From assembly GCA_025642065.1 (NCBI GenBank), contig JAODUP010001277.1, positions 16,155-80,154 of the forward strand: a stretch of 64,000 nucleotides of DNA, given 5' to 3'. A program made the translations under genes and the position numbers. Below the pieces are notes generated by a model. That model saw only the letters and a list, made by a program, of their open reading frames with translations, ran no database searches and was not told where the DNA came from. The stretch's first letter is position 1. Every line of letters starts with the position of its first letter. The stretch is from Paralvinella palmiformis (taxonomy: Eukaryota; Annelida; Polychaeta; Terebellida; Alvinellidae). Positions 13,851-26,419 of this stretch are shown here, in pieces.

Positions 13851-15724
13851 ACCAGACACATTGAAATACTAATAAATGGAGATCCATTTATAAGTACTTT
13901 ACTTATATTTACCTACTCAGACCTAAATTATTAATACAAATAATAATATTAGTTATAATAATTAAATATCGGAAATAAATTAAAGGCGCTGTACAGCGAA
14001 ATTATACAATAACATAGAGTGCACATCTAAATACATAAAGGAGATGCACGCGATTCTTCTACGTTCCTCTACGACGATGGTGGGCACCTACAATAGCGAG
14101 ATGGAAGAATTCTCCAGGCAATGCATATTGATTGAGCAGATGAAGAAGAGACCGATCTCGCCTTGAATGACATCGTATGCCTATATTCTTGTTACTATAG
14201 GTATGTATTTAAATATAGAAATAGGAAGGCAACATAGTATGGATGTTGTTACATTTTGTGTAATAATATTATGTAGGCAACTATTCACGAAATATTCCTG
14301 TTGCGTCATTTTACTACCAAGACAACTGTATCGGGTGTTTTATTATTACGTGAACCTGGAATGACGATGACGAATTGAACGTCTTTGATACCTGTTCATC
14401 ACCGGTGTCTGGCCGAAGGCTTAGATTGTGATTAATTGCTGACAATCATATCTATGAGGATGCGACCGTATATAATCATGTGCTCGCAATGGCTGTTGAA
14501 AGGAATTATAGAACGGGATTGGTCCACCGTGAAGTTAATATCCGGAACTTTACGTGACGTGAAATGTAATGGAGTGACATACCCGGTAGAAGCTAGAGCC
14601 TGACTGCGATGTGACACTCTTTGCTATAATGATTTCCCTTTGTCTGACAGAAGCGTATTAAATACAAAAAGCTTGTCAATCATTGCCGAACTAATCCATT
14701 ACTAAGTCGATCAAGTGTACTAGTAGTAATATGACAGAACGAGACTTACCTATGGATTTGTGTTTAGCTGATATATGGATTGACTATTGATCTAGTAAGC
14801 TAATGTTAGATTTTAAAAGTCAGCCTTCATTGATTTCAGAACCTTTATGTTCATATACGGCTTCTTGTTTAGCAAGAAAGCTTTTATATGTTAAGCCGAT
14901 TTCAATCTTTGGAATGACAAATATCTATTAGATATTCGTAGATCTATGGCTTGCTTTCGTATAATAGCTAGTCTGGTGACGACACCAGCAGCTAGAATAT
15001 AGTTTACTTATCATCTGTTAATGCAGTTTTCTATCGAAGAAGACATTTTATTGACTATTGAAATATGTCGACAGCTTCTCAATAAATTATGGCAAATGTC
15101 TAACTATCCACCTTAATCATACGCATTGTGTTCAAGCTGATAACAAAGCACATAATAGATAATCGATTTATCGTTTAAATTATGCATTTTATTAATTCTG
15201 TATTTTTGCTTTGATAGCCAAAACTATAATTATTGCAATATTAACATTTAAAGACATCTACTTTAAAATGTTGTCCTTTCAAGATGTTTATTTCCCAGCG
15301 GGTCGAGTGAGCTTTTATTATAAATCTGATATAGATATCTGACAGTTCTAATATCTACGTATATGAGCCAGATAATACAAATGTATTTGTATGCGCTCCC
15401 ATACAAACTAGCATCATTAGTGCTGATAGCTGCAATTATATACACGGACCACATACAAATAATCAGTGAACCTTCTTATCTACATAGTCCACACCGTCTA
15501 TCTTTATCCTTCGGGACAGACAGTCTGACATATGTATCATATATTTATTTAGTAACAAATGAAGACTGTTTCACAAAGACAGGATCTAGTTGGAAGTCTT
15601 AAGCTCTGAACAAAACTCCAAACATAAACTCCTAGCTACATAAGAAGACAACTTCACTAGCAAGCTTGAAGATATCATCCATGTATTCCCCTCTTAATGT
15701 TGTTTGGTGTATTTGTGGAGATCG

Positions 15725-15728
<4 letters not shown>
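13851..15728. other. Intergenic stretch
   Basis: No gene is supported. A 41-codon frame at 14044-14166 starts with ATG but has no recognisable content. Confidence 0.45.
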
Positions 15729-15787
<59 letters not shown>

Positions 15788-15856
15788 ATACACACACAAA
15801 CACACACATATACACTCACTCATACACATCGACACAACATCACACACAGATACACA
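15729..15856. repeat. (AT)n followed by CA-rich repeat
   Basis: A pure (TA) run of about 55 bases is followed by an imperfect CA/CATA array to about 15856. It lies just upstream of the truncated Penelope-like copy. Confidence 0.95.
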
Positions 15857-15890
15857 GAACAGGTGATATGATCGGCATTACCTAATTACT

Positions 15891-16715
15891 ATATTAAAAC
15901 GAGAAACCCTTTGGATTGATACCCTGAGATCATTAGAACCAACAGAGTTAAACAAAAAACGTTCGGAAGATATGTTAGAATAAGCCGAAAAGAGTAACAC
16001 TGTAGCTCTAGTAATGCCGTTTTCTAGAACAGGCAATATGGCTTCAAGAATAATAAATAAACATTTTAAAATACTTCAACCTAAGAGTTATTTAGAACTT
16101 TACCAATGTAGGATCATCAGTACTTACACTAAACCTAAAAGCCTGTAAGATTATTTAGTGTCAAGTAGGTTGAAATAAATACCTTAAAACAAATAGAATA
16201 TCTCCTGAAGCTCTCAACCCACCGGTACTATGTTCGTAAAGCTATGATATATATGAATATCAATTGTCACATGGGAAGCTACGACTAATTCTTTGAGGTA
16301 TATTTGTTTTATTAGGTCGGGCACCTTCACACCCGTATAAACATATCAAATACCGGGTTACGTAAGTTCACAAGTAGCACAAACAGATTAAATGTCATAC
16401 TTTCCTTTATTTAAAAGATCTAATTGCTTAAGTGCGTGCTTCCTAGTGAAAATTGTTTATATAAACCTCGAGCAATATGGTAATGTTAGACATTCTATAT
16501 GCAACCTGATGAAGACTGGAATAGGTCGAAACCCGTCGTTGCTATTGGGCTGAGTCGTGTTGTGTCGCTGCTGCGAGTATTGATCCGAATTTATTCTGAT
16601 ATATGTTTATATTATTCAATTACATTGTGTACTAATATTTTACATTTCGGTTTTAGGCTTGATTTTGATTGATGAATTATTGGCTGTAGTGTACCGCACA
16701 AAGCCTAGTTTTGTA
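15891..16715 (+). mobile_element. 5'-truncated Penelope-like element (3' end)
   Basis: The first 80 bases translate as the C-terminus of a Penelope-like protein: RETLWIDTLRSLEPTELNKK, then a stop. About 600 bases of 3' sequence follow, including a hammerhead-like motif at 16501-16542. The same sequence occurs in reverse complement, split into two pieces, at 40561-41030 and 35874-36283. In that relative it is joined to a GIY-YIG endonuclease frame, which is how I identify this piece. 5' truncation is usual for reverse-transcribed insertions. The copy cannot encode a protein. Confidence 0.8.
16501..16542 (+). ncRNA. Hammerhead ribozyme motif (Penelope type)
   Basis: Stem I is GCAAC (16501-16505) with GTTGC (16538-16542). 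The CTGATGA box is at 16506-16512. Stem II pairs GACT (16514-16517) with GGTC (16524-16527) around a six-base loop. GAAA is at 16528-16531. A very short stem III, ACCCGT, ends in GTC, with predicted cleavage after C16537. One extra A (16513) lies between the CTGATGA box and stem II, unlike the textbook core. Hammerheads with minimal stem III are established in Penelope-like elements. Activity is not shown here. Confidence 0.7.
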
Positions 16716-17413
16716 TCAATATAGGTGAATTGTTTATACTTAGATGATCCTCTTCTGGATTCTTTTAGTAATTTGTTTTTCCTTTCATTTTTTCTAATTA
16801 TAAAAGTACTTTAATTATAACTGTAATTAAATTATACATGTAATTAAATACACTTTTAACCAGTTTGCAGATAACGCCCATTAGGATTCTAATGAAATGA
16901 ATCACATCAACATACACGTATCCACACACCCAATCTACTTGCTCTCAATTGAGGCTATACATTATTATTTCATACAGCTATACAATCTGAAAAACACGTT
17001 ATTTCAAATAGCATAATGAACCTTTATAAATAAACTATTGAAATATCGAATGAAAGCGTAATGAATATTATAAGCAATAGACACCTACTTGAATTTAGGA
17101 TTTATGTTATCTACATAAAGAAACCTTGTTACTTTGCACAAAGTGTGTTGATGAGGTCACTCGAATTATGAGACAGTTATCTGGCAGAAAACGATATCCG
17201 AAGCTGAAGACAGTTTTCCAAGAAAACTTTAAGGAACTATTTAACCACGTAAACGCCTGTTTTCGTACAGATACAAAAAACAGATTTAATTTATTCGTAA
17301 TTATTTCGCCGACGAATTAGTAATTTGTGTGTACAATAGCAGCGACGTTAATAAACATGTATTATGAGAAACCAATAATCCACATTTCATCCTCATCCCA
17401 AGTAGTTTGACGT
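16716..17413. other. Intergenic stretch 3' of the GPCR gene
   Basis: No gene is supported. This would include the 3' untranslated region of the minus-strand GPCR gene. A candidate AATAAA on the minus strand lies near 17290. Confidence 0.4.
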
Positions 17414-18724
17414 TTATTTCATAACAGTGAGCTTCTGGTTTTGAAAGCGTTCGTCGTGCATTTCGACCATTCCTCTGTCGATCCTGTGTTTATCACGTTT
17501 ATTTCTGCAGTAGGTCACCATCTGTCTACTTCGCTCGGCCTTGTGAAGCCACCGACGACAGAGACGTTTCAGGCCCATTCGGAACTGATATCCACAAGCG
17601 CTGTAGATAAAGAAGCTGATGGCGAAGTTCATGAAGTAGACGAGCTGGAACACCTCCTGCCAGGCTCGTTGCTGCTTCGACTGTTTGGCGCTGCCGCCGA
17701 ACAGATGACGAAGAAAGGCGAGAACCTGAAAAATATGACTTGGCAGGTTCAGTAAGACGATGACGCTGGACAAAACGAGCAACATCCGAGCGGTACGGAA
17801 CTGGCTTCGGGATCTGAGCATTCGGGAGCTGCCGACTAGCGTTCTGTCGCAGCTTGGTCCTCCGACTGGATGGCGCTCATCATCCTGCTTGGCTGTAAAT
17901 TTTATGTGCATGCTGCCGGTGTTCGATATCGAGGTGTGTATTCCGGATCGCCGCTGATCCTGAATCAGTATGACGAAGGCCCGACCTTTTCGTTCGTGAA
18001 ACTGATGAATCTTGATGATGATACGGACATTAAGGACAACGATTATGATCGATGGCACGGCACAGGCCATCACCGTTTCAACGCTAGACATCACGGTGAT
18101 GACGTCATAATGCGCCGGAAGTGGCGAGCAAGCTACCTTAGCGCCGAACCTGATTACGTCATAAGTGAAGAACACGTAGACATAGAGTAGGGACGAGATG
18201 ACGCAGAGTACGGCGACGACGATGACGGCGATCCTTTTGGCACAGAGTGTGTCTTTCTGGAGTGGATAATACACGATGACGTATCTCTCGGACGTGAAAC
18301 TTACCACGTTCCAGACGGCGACGAACCCACACACTTTGGTGACGTATATCACACTGGGACACCAGCCATCGGTGGTGAAGATACTCACTTCGACCCTCTC
18401 CAGCCAAACGATGGTCAGAGCGCAGAGGAAGCCGAGGTCAGCCAGAGCCAACGCCGATAGATAAAGGCTGGAGGAGAGACGTTTGAGATGGGTCAGCGAG
18501 AAGACCAACAACGACAACGTGTTACCGACGACGCCAAATGCGATGATTACTGGCGTCACATAGACGTTCATCCACGTCAACACCGCGAGGAAGGCATTAT
18601 TTCGGTGGTCGCTGGTGTTCGTAGTCGATAGAAATATATCGGAAAGATTCAATGACGAAAAGTTGAATATGTCAAACGCTCCGCTCATATCGAAACATTC
18701 CTTTAATTCGTCGATGCTATCCAT
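17414..18724 (-). CDS. Class A (rhodopsin-like) GPCR, peptide-receptor type
   Basis: An uninterrupted 436-residue frame that starts with ATG. It shows seven hydrophobic helices. The N-terminus has three N-glycosylation sequons (N21, N26, N36). Helix 1 carries GN at 67-68, helix 2 LALAD with D96, and a conserved pair C122 and C199 could form the extracellular disulfide. The helix 3 end is ERY (146-148) in place of DRY. Helix 5 has P224, helix 6 has NLP (326-328) in place of CWxP, and helix 7 has SFFIY (370-374) in place of NPxxY. A long basic third intracellular loop and a basic C-tail follow. These features fit a plasma-membrane receptor coupled to G proteins, with a peptide ligand more likely than an amine because helix 3 lacks the amine-binding Asp. 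The ligand is unknown. It has no introns and is less AT-rich than its surroundings. The stop codon overlaps an AATAAA. Confidence 0.93.
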   Translation of the reverse strand: MDSIDELKECFDMSGAFDIFNFSSLNLSDIFLSTTNTSDHRNNAFLAVLTWMNVYVTPVIIAFGVVGNTLSLLVFSLTHLKRLSSSLYLSALALADLGFLCALTIVWLERVEVSIFTTDGWCPSVIYVTKVCGFVAVWNVVSFTSERYVIVYYPLQKDTLCAKRIAVIVVAVLCVISSLLYVYVFFTYDVIRFGAKVACSPLPAHYDVITVMSSVETVMACAVPSIIIVVLNVRIIIKIHQFHERKGRAFVILIQDQRRSGIHTSISNTGSMHIKFTAKQDDERHPVGGPSCDRTLVGSSRMLRSRSQFRTARMLLVLSSVIVLLNLPSHIFQVLAFLRHLFGGSAKQSKQQRAWQEVFQLVYFMNFAISFFIYSACGYQFRMGLKRLCRRWLHKAERSRQMVTYCRNKRDKHRIDRGMVEMHDERFQNQKLTVMK

Positions 18725-19352
18725 TTTTGTTTACTCGAACGAGATTAAGATTAAATTTTTCCTGATGATGGAATGACGGCTATATGACTGATTATTACAA
18801 TGATTTATAATACATGTTTGGAATATTGTTAGAGATGACTAATGGCGGTTACTTCGTAATTCTGTGTAATTTAATGGACAAACAATCGTATAACACTTTG
18901 TCTCCAGATTACCCAGTCTGTTCAATAGTGGATGTATTCTTGACTTCTTAATGCTAATGATTACAAGGTACATATCGTTAATCTATACACACCTGTGATC
19001 AGGTTTCCTATTTAGTCGGACACAAGCGATCAGATGCTGATTTTTCACTGAAAATGGGATTTCCATTTTGGCCATCAAAATCTACTGTTGTGCCGGTACT
19101 TGCTGGTTTGTTATTTCAACTCGAATCGTTCATGTCTGTTAATGACTGTGCCAGATAATCATTTTGATATCACCCACCGGAAAACTTCTTTGTGGTCATT
19201 AGCTATGTACAGTATGGAAAATTAATATTCTACTTTTTACAACCTACAGAGCTATATAAATATATATAACAAGATTTTCAATGTCGTCAACCATACCATT
19301 CAGAAGTGATAGAACTAGCTGACGATTTTGACACTTATAACTATTTAAATTA
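18725..19352. other. 5' flank of the GPCR gene
   Basis: This is the upstream side of the minus-strand GPCR gene. I see no clear TATA box, upstream exon or repeat. Confidence 0.4.
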
Positions 19353-19364
19353 CTATATATATAT

Positions 19365-19419
<55 letters not shown>

Positions 19420-19430
19420 TAAATATCAGA
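19353..19430. repeat. (AT)n microsatellite
   Basis: An impure TA array of about 75 bases, with interruptions near 19374 and 19413. Confidence 0.95.
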
Positions 19431-22400
19431 TTTTCCAAGTATATGTAAAACACAAATATTGGCTTACCTTCGGCTTTTGTGTTTCCACTCGTATGACACA
19501 AATGCAATTCACTTGGCAATTTCTCTCGCTGCCCATTTCATATCTGAATTATCCCTGCAGTAGAAAGCTGTGACCGGTGTTTCTGCCGAAGATATTAATG
19601 CTCTTCCGTTTGATCAATGTCGCCTCCAATTGGTGTCAATGTCCTACCGAAATGAGAGTATTGAGTGGGCGTCATTGGCCAAGAGACACAATAAGCCTAC
19701 ACATAGCACGCGGTAAGACCGCTAAAGCTACTGGATAACAGAAGCAAACATAAGTAACAGGAAGTTGGAGATGATAAGGATCAATTTATCGATAATTGAG
19801 GTGAGAATATCTTTCGGATAACTTGCTTAGACTAAAACTAGCGGATCCGTGAAAAGAACGGATTTCGTTATGACAAGAGATAAGCTTATGGGCTGATTGA
19901 GATCACGAGACACAGAAGTGGTGCTTATGTAGACAATCAACGGTGGACGCTCTCTCTATGCTCAGTGTAGCAGGCGTTAAGTAGCACACACCAGATCTAA
20001 TTGATGCTTGGATTTCGAAATGAGAATAATGTCAGGACATACAGCATTTAAAGGCAGGGTCAGAAACTACGACTTTCCAGTCATTATCCCATTATCCCTA
20101 TGGAATATAAAGCTCTTGTGAAGTTTTACTAGGCCGAAAGTTAGCGAGTAAGCGCAACGTGGCCCCAGGATAGCGAGGGTATGGTACGGAGATCTGGGGA
20201 CATGTCACCGAGAAAATATTTGGAATTGGTAAATTTATGGAGCCATCTCGGAGACTTTGGAGATATTTTATTACATTATATTTTGATTGCAAATACTAGA
20301 TTATAGCAGTAGTTTTAATACAAAAATGCATTAACACTTTGGATTCATTTTAACTATGGTAATATGTGTTAGGCATAATGCGATGCTCAAGCATAAAGCA
20401 CTTTGATCAAGGGTAGACATTTAAATAGTGTGCCCCCTAGTTGCTCCATAAGACGTTTCGTCATTGGCCGAAATATGTAAACAGATCGATAAGCGGCCAA
20501 TCACTTCCCTTAATACACGCGGTCGCAGGAAAATTTGTTTTGTGTGCTGGCACGATTCAGAAAATGAATCGTGACCATTAATGGCAACAACTTCTTGTGA
20601 GTATACAGAAACTTCTTCAATTAATCACGATATTCTCCAACATACTTCCTGGTATGTGTATTAACCCTGCAGGCTAATAACACACGTATTCTATTAGCCC
20701 CCAAGTATTTATATTAGCTATATTTATATTGCTATATTAGCATGGATATCCAGACATTTGTTGTTTCGGCTTTTTAGACATTTATTTTGTCCGATAAATT
20801 AGTTCGAACAAAAATATGTTTAAAAAATAGATTTTAGGTAGTTGCATATATTGTTGTTGTTGTTATTATTGTTATGTATAGTAGTAGTACATCAATATCT
20901 CTGCTCGAATGGATATTTACACATTCTGATTATACTCATCCTGGTTAAGCTTATGTCACAAACTGCGTACTATTTCTTTTTGCACATTTTACAAGCTAAT
21001 CAGTGTCGTCCATCAGCTTTCTGGCTGTGACGTGTAATTTGCTTGCTGATTATGACAAGATAAAGAAAAGAAAAGTGAGCTTTCTCAATTCATGGTCAAT
21101 GAGGTCAAACATATTTGTTTTGTTTCTTTTGCCCTCTGGCTAACTTTAGGTGCTAAACAAACCCAGACAAAACAGCGTCACAACCAGCAATCTGTCTAAT
21201 GCCTCATCATTGATTATTATCACCGTTACAGATGATCCTAACAAGGTTTGTTATATCGATCATTGTATAGATTGTTTAATAGAGCAACTCTGTCCTCTTC
21301 GTCACACTACAACATCGACCTTAAGCTTAGCGAATGTGAGATCAACGTCAAAAAGTAAGAATGACTTAAATTGTATAAACAAACCAATATTAGGAAAGAT
21401 AGGTAATAAATCAAGGTAGGCAAGAAACGTTCATGTTATTTGGCAGAGACATAATACTAAGATTCATCAGGGTACTTAAGACAGAGAAACGGCTTTTCAT
21501 GCAGATACAAGTGTAATGTATGTGTGTGTGTGTGTGTGTTCGTGTGTGGAGGACGTATGTGTTTATGTGGGTCTGTGTGAGTAAGTGATAATTGCGATAC
21601 TAACCTTCTCTAAGGGACCCATTGATTAAGCCACATGTTGTTAGAACACCAAAATGTTCGTCTTAGAAAGAAATTGCAAAAATACAAATAGTGTCATTTC
21701 TATATTTTATTTTTCCGAGATTTTGGCCAAATATATGGGCAACTTGGGAATAGGTTCACTCAATTATGTATTTGATAACCCCTTTGAAATAGCATAGACA
21801 TGCTATATACTTTGTCGAGTTAGGCCTCCCTTGAGAAATGCCTAAGGGAGTTCCATAATTTAAATGAAATACACTGAACCGGTAGAACTCACCAGTGACA
21901 CCCAGTTTTGACATTAAATAATTATTGTAATGTTCGGGGGCGAGACATGTTTGCGACAGATAACAGTATAGTGCATGTGAAGGTATCTAAGTAGTCCATT
22001 TATAATGTTATGTTTCAGGATGTAAATAAATTGTTCATTTCGGAAAATAGCTATTTAAACACCCCATACTTGCTTTAAACTAGCAATTTAAATCCCAATA
22101 TTGTTGTTTTCTTTAAAGAGTTTAATTGTCGCAATAAGCTTTTGAAATGTGCTGCATGGCTGAATGTCAGAAATTATATTATAGAAACAGTATTAGCGCA
22201 AAAACATGGTGTGGTTGCCTTTATGGCACAGGTGGGAGGCTTGTTTACATATAAAATATCGACATTTAGCTACATTGTGTCTTTTGTGTTTGTGGATGGA
22301 TTATCGGGCATTATAAGCTTACATATATTAATACAATTTTATGGTTATTGGCATACTATGTAGAGGCTAATAAGCGAAATGAAATTGTATTCGCTAAATA

Positions 22401-23383
22401 ACTTCCGAACAAAATTTCTTCTGAATTTAAACCAAATTATATTACCAAAAAGTATGCTTGCACATTTTTATTATTGCCGATACTATTGTCAATGATTATT
22501 TTTTCTGCGCCTAGTCCTACTGTAAATTTTCTTAAATCAATGACACCCACTCGAACATATATTTGATATATTAATCTACAAGCAATATGCGACATCATGA
22601 CAATAACTTTCTGACCCCAGAAAAGTACTACAGGATATCAGATTATTGTTATATTTAAATTTTTATCAACGTAACGACGGGCGTGGTAATGATACATCAA
22701 CAGAAAGGTTCTTTATGTCACGTGATATTCATGTTATCGTACTTAGTGGAATCTGTCCCCCTTCCGACCGAGATAACAAGAAAGTGTTAAATTTAAATGG
22801 TTAATGATTTTGGAACTCATCGAATTTATTACAATAGCAACTTGATGATAGTTGTTTATCCGACGTTTACATCCCACAGAAGTGTATCTAGAATGAAGGG
22901 CTCTTATTACACTGATATTCTAGTATTGAAATTCACTTGCAAAACATCCTAAACGCATAAAGATGAAGGAAAGGGGAACTTCTGACTTGCGATCCTAGAT
23001 CAATATACCTGAAAACATTAATTATATTGTTAAAATCTTGTTTTCGCTATATTGTCTAATTTGTTCAATATTGAACAATTTGGCGCTTATTACATGTTTA
23101 TTCTCAATGACGTTTACAACTAAGAATTGTTTTTACCAAGGTAGACAAAAGTATACAAAACTAAAACAAACAACTGTCCATCAAAATGTATATAAAAAGA
23201 TGTCCCAAATTCTTAATGGGGCCCCTTCAAGGCCCCCATTGAATTTTAAAGATCCATTCCAAATGGTGGGCCCCAAGTAGTTTTAATTGTTTAAAATGAA
23301 TTCAGAAGGGCCCCATTAAATCTGAAAAGATACAAATCTCCTCTGTTCTTTCATCTTTAATTGTTTTTAGTTTATCAGGGGAA
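19431..23383. other. Long stretch without supported genes
   Basis: No gene, RNA gene or recognisable element is supported in about 4 kb. A short (TG) run lies at 21521-21539. At 23210-23320 there are several GGGCCCC-type words just upstream of the strong hairpin at 23384. Confidence 0.45.
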
Positions 23384-23421
23384 CCAAGACTAGGGGGTCC
23401 CTCAAGACCCTCTAGTCTTGG
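23384..23421 (+). repeat. 16-bp-arm inverted repeat (hairpin)
   Basis: Left arm 23384-23399 reads CCAAGACTAGGGGGTC. Right arm 23406-23421 is its reverse complement except for one position, which would be a G-U pair in RNA. The loop is six bases. The surrounding 200 bases are unusually rich in GGGCCCC words. It could be part of an unrecognised mobile element or a transcribed hairpin. No function is assigned. Confidence 0.75.
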
Positions 23422-24081
23422 GGCCCCTGGGCTGCAACCCATACTAGCCCATATATGAATATGCGGTAACGGCACAGAGTCACATCATGTATACTGATTT
23501 TTTTCCAGAAAGCAATCATGTTTGTGTCAGTTAAAAAGGATAATCATAAACGAAAAAGTTGATTAAATATACCCAAATTACAGAAAAACTAACTTTTAAA
23601 AACTGCCTGGCATTACGAACGTCTTCATACGTACAAAGAACCCACCATAAATTGATTGATAATAGTCTGAAAGGAACTCTTGATTAGATAAATGATGAAT
23701 TGTAGCAAATTTTCATAATCCTTTTTAAAACCACATACTGTAATAAATGTTTCCTTGCATCTTGGAAAACTGTCACAGACTCTGACTGGCGTTTTACCAA
23801 CAAATTAAAAAGGTTGTATATAATGAACACATGGTTGAATAAGATAAATCATGATGACGACAATTTTATAAAATTTAAATAAGAAATTAGAACACCAAAT
23901 CTATGCTTATGTCATGCTGGCCTTTGTTGTCGCAAAATGATGACAGGTTTAATGCACTTTCTGAATGACATGGAAAAAATGCTACATTAATAAACCTAGA
24001 CTAAATTTGTAATAAATGGTAAACTGGTGAATGGGAATGGGGAAACTTTGCGAAATGAAAATGTTTTGTGAACTTTAGGTA

Positions 24082-24239
<158 letters not shown>

Positions 24240-24522
24240 TAAAATAAAAACCTGAGTGAACACACTCCTTATGATCATCTGGATTGATAGCAATAAACAC
24301 TGAGAAAATATTCCTTGGTCTTAAAGTTTATTTTCTCTTAGCAAGAAAGTCAATTATTAATATTTAAAGTGATAATTATAGTATGATAGTCTCAAAGATG
24401 ATAGAGTAAAAGGTTGTTGTCGGGGAGATGAACAAATCATTAAATGATATTAAGTTATTTCTAATTTCATAAAAATATATGTATTAAATATACTTTCTAA
24501 ATATTTAATCTTGTTTTTACAC

Positions 24523-24620
24523 ATGTACGCGAGATCTAGTTGGTAGCACGTTGGACCACAGCTCACTACCACCTCAGTTGGAATCTCGGCGTGGGCATAT
24601 CTCAAGGTTGTTTCATATTT
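24523..24620 (+). mobile_element. tRNA-derived SINE copy 2
   Basis: The head reads GATCTAGTTGGTAGCAC (A-box-like) and AGTTGGAATCTC (decayed B box). It continues into CGGCGTGGGCATATCTCAAGG. This matches the minus-strand copy at 250-432 in both the tRNA-like head and the junction. The tail beyond 24620 does not match copy 1. Confidence 0.6.
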
Positions 24621-26351
24621 GACTCGGTTCGTTACCTTTGCAGGTTGCTCGGCTCATTTAGCCAATCGTATGCACAAAAGTGAACGTAAAACACCAATCA
24701 TCTATGCATTATTTTTAAAATCGCTGGATTTATATGTCATACTTACACAAAAATATAATAACATATAAATGTGGTATTATCAAACAAAAACATCTAAATT
24801 AAGTGTTTTTTATAATCTAATCGATAATTATATATCTTTATTGTACACCCGGATACTGAACTTACGATTGACAATAACATAATCAATCAAGCGTGACAGG
24901 GCAATAAAGGCAATCATTACAATAACCTTAAATATGGTATTAACATAAACGGGGTCAAGCCCTGATGGCGTCCTTATCGAGTTGACAGGATCAACAATAT
25001 TTTAAGCTAATAATCAAATTTTCAGACATGCTAAGATCGGAAGTAAACTAAATCGATTAAGAGACTTATGGCGCTGAGTTTCATATATTAATAACCAATC
25101 GAGAAAATTGCTACCTTATTATCTGTGAGTAAAGTTGAACTCAGTCATTGGTACAATGGAAAGTTTGTTTAATGGATTAATTGGGTTGGCTTGCTCGTGG
25201 TTTTCTTTTCACACGTAATACAGGTAATAATAACAAAAAGAACAAAAATTATAATATAGAACGCACTTTATGAGTTAAATTACTATATGCCCTTTTGACA
25301 TTACTGTCATACAGGGTTAGCTTGTATTATTAAGATCATCTTTGTAGTTTATCATATAAAATAATAAAACAACCGAAATAATTAAAGAATTGTCATGACA
25401 CAAAAGCAAATATGTATCTTCTAGAGGACGTATTTCTAGAAACAGAAATATACCTGACCGTTGTAGGCCTGTAACGTAATGTGGCCAATTTAATCATTCT
25501 TCTTTGGAGGATCTATCTAATGTTACCGTAATACATATATTTGCTTATGCATACAAGAAGATATAATATAAGTGAAATCTCGTCCTTCATTTCTTCAGCA
25601 TTGTGATCACGATACTAGTTATACTCCTCCCCCCTCCCCCTCCCCCCTCTTAACCTGATTAGAGAATCGGAACATCATTATATATTTTAACAGATAATTC
25701 TCTCGACGACATCACGGGCATCGACATTTTCTTTAAATGACATCACTTAATATAAAGCATCTACGAGTTATTTTAAACAATGTATCCAATATGGCTGATA
25801 CTACCGTAAGTATATCTACATCGTGGCTAATAATTTGGCTAATAATCTAAACATAAGAAATAAAATGTGTATTCCTTATAAAACGCAGAGAATTTGTCAC
25901 TAAATATGTTCTGGAATTATTAATATTATTATTTAATTTTTTTAATTATTATTATTATTATAATTTTTCTTCCCAAACTGTAATCCCATACTTTGGCGAG
26001 TTGCTTTATTGGTTACGGTATTATTTGGTATTTGGTACTTATTAAAGGCAAAGATGTACAATGAATGAATGCTTCTGAATGTTTCATGCTGGCTACATTG
26101 AATAATTAACAATAGTTGTATATAATTAATATGAAATATCAACACGGGGATTGTGTAGGGCTAGAAGATCCTTAGTTTCCTCATATTTACATCATTCTTA
26201 ATGATCACCTTTTATCTATTTAATGTGTTTGATTATTCGTGAAAGCCACCCATAATTGTTAGTAATAGAAAAAGTATTGTAATTGCCTGTAATTTAAAAA
26301 TGTTTAAACTGGGAATGTTTAAACTGTAAATTTTTTACTGTAAATAACTCA

Positions 26352-26354
<3 letters not shown>
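24621..26354. other. Intergenic stretch
   Basis: No gene is supported. A C-rich patch lies at about 25626-25650 and a short ATT run at about 25920-25970. Confidence 0.45.
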
Positions 26355-26396
<42 letters not shown>

Positions 26397-26419
26397 TGTG
26401 TGTGTGTGTGTGTGTGTGT
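26355..26419. repeat. (AAT)n followed by (TG)n
   Basis: A pure AAT array of about 40 bases passes directly into a TG array of about 22 bases. Confidence 0.95.

Noticed and set aside
14044..14166. 41-codon frame starting with ATG
   Set aside because: Too short, with no motif and no splice context.
17441..18464. Several frames on the plus strand and one on the minus strand overlapping the GPCR gene
   Set aside because: They are shadows of the intact receptor frame and show no independent features.
21150..21419. 89-codon plus-strand frame
   Set aside because: I looked for LINE or other element motifs and found none.
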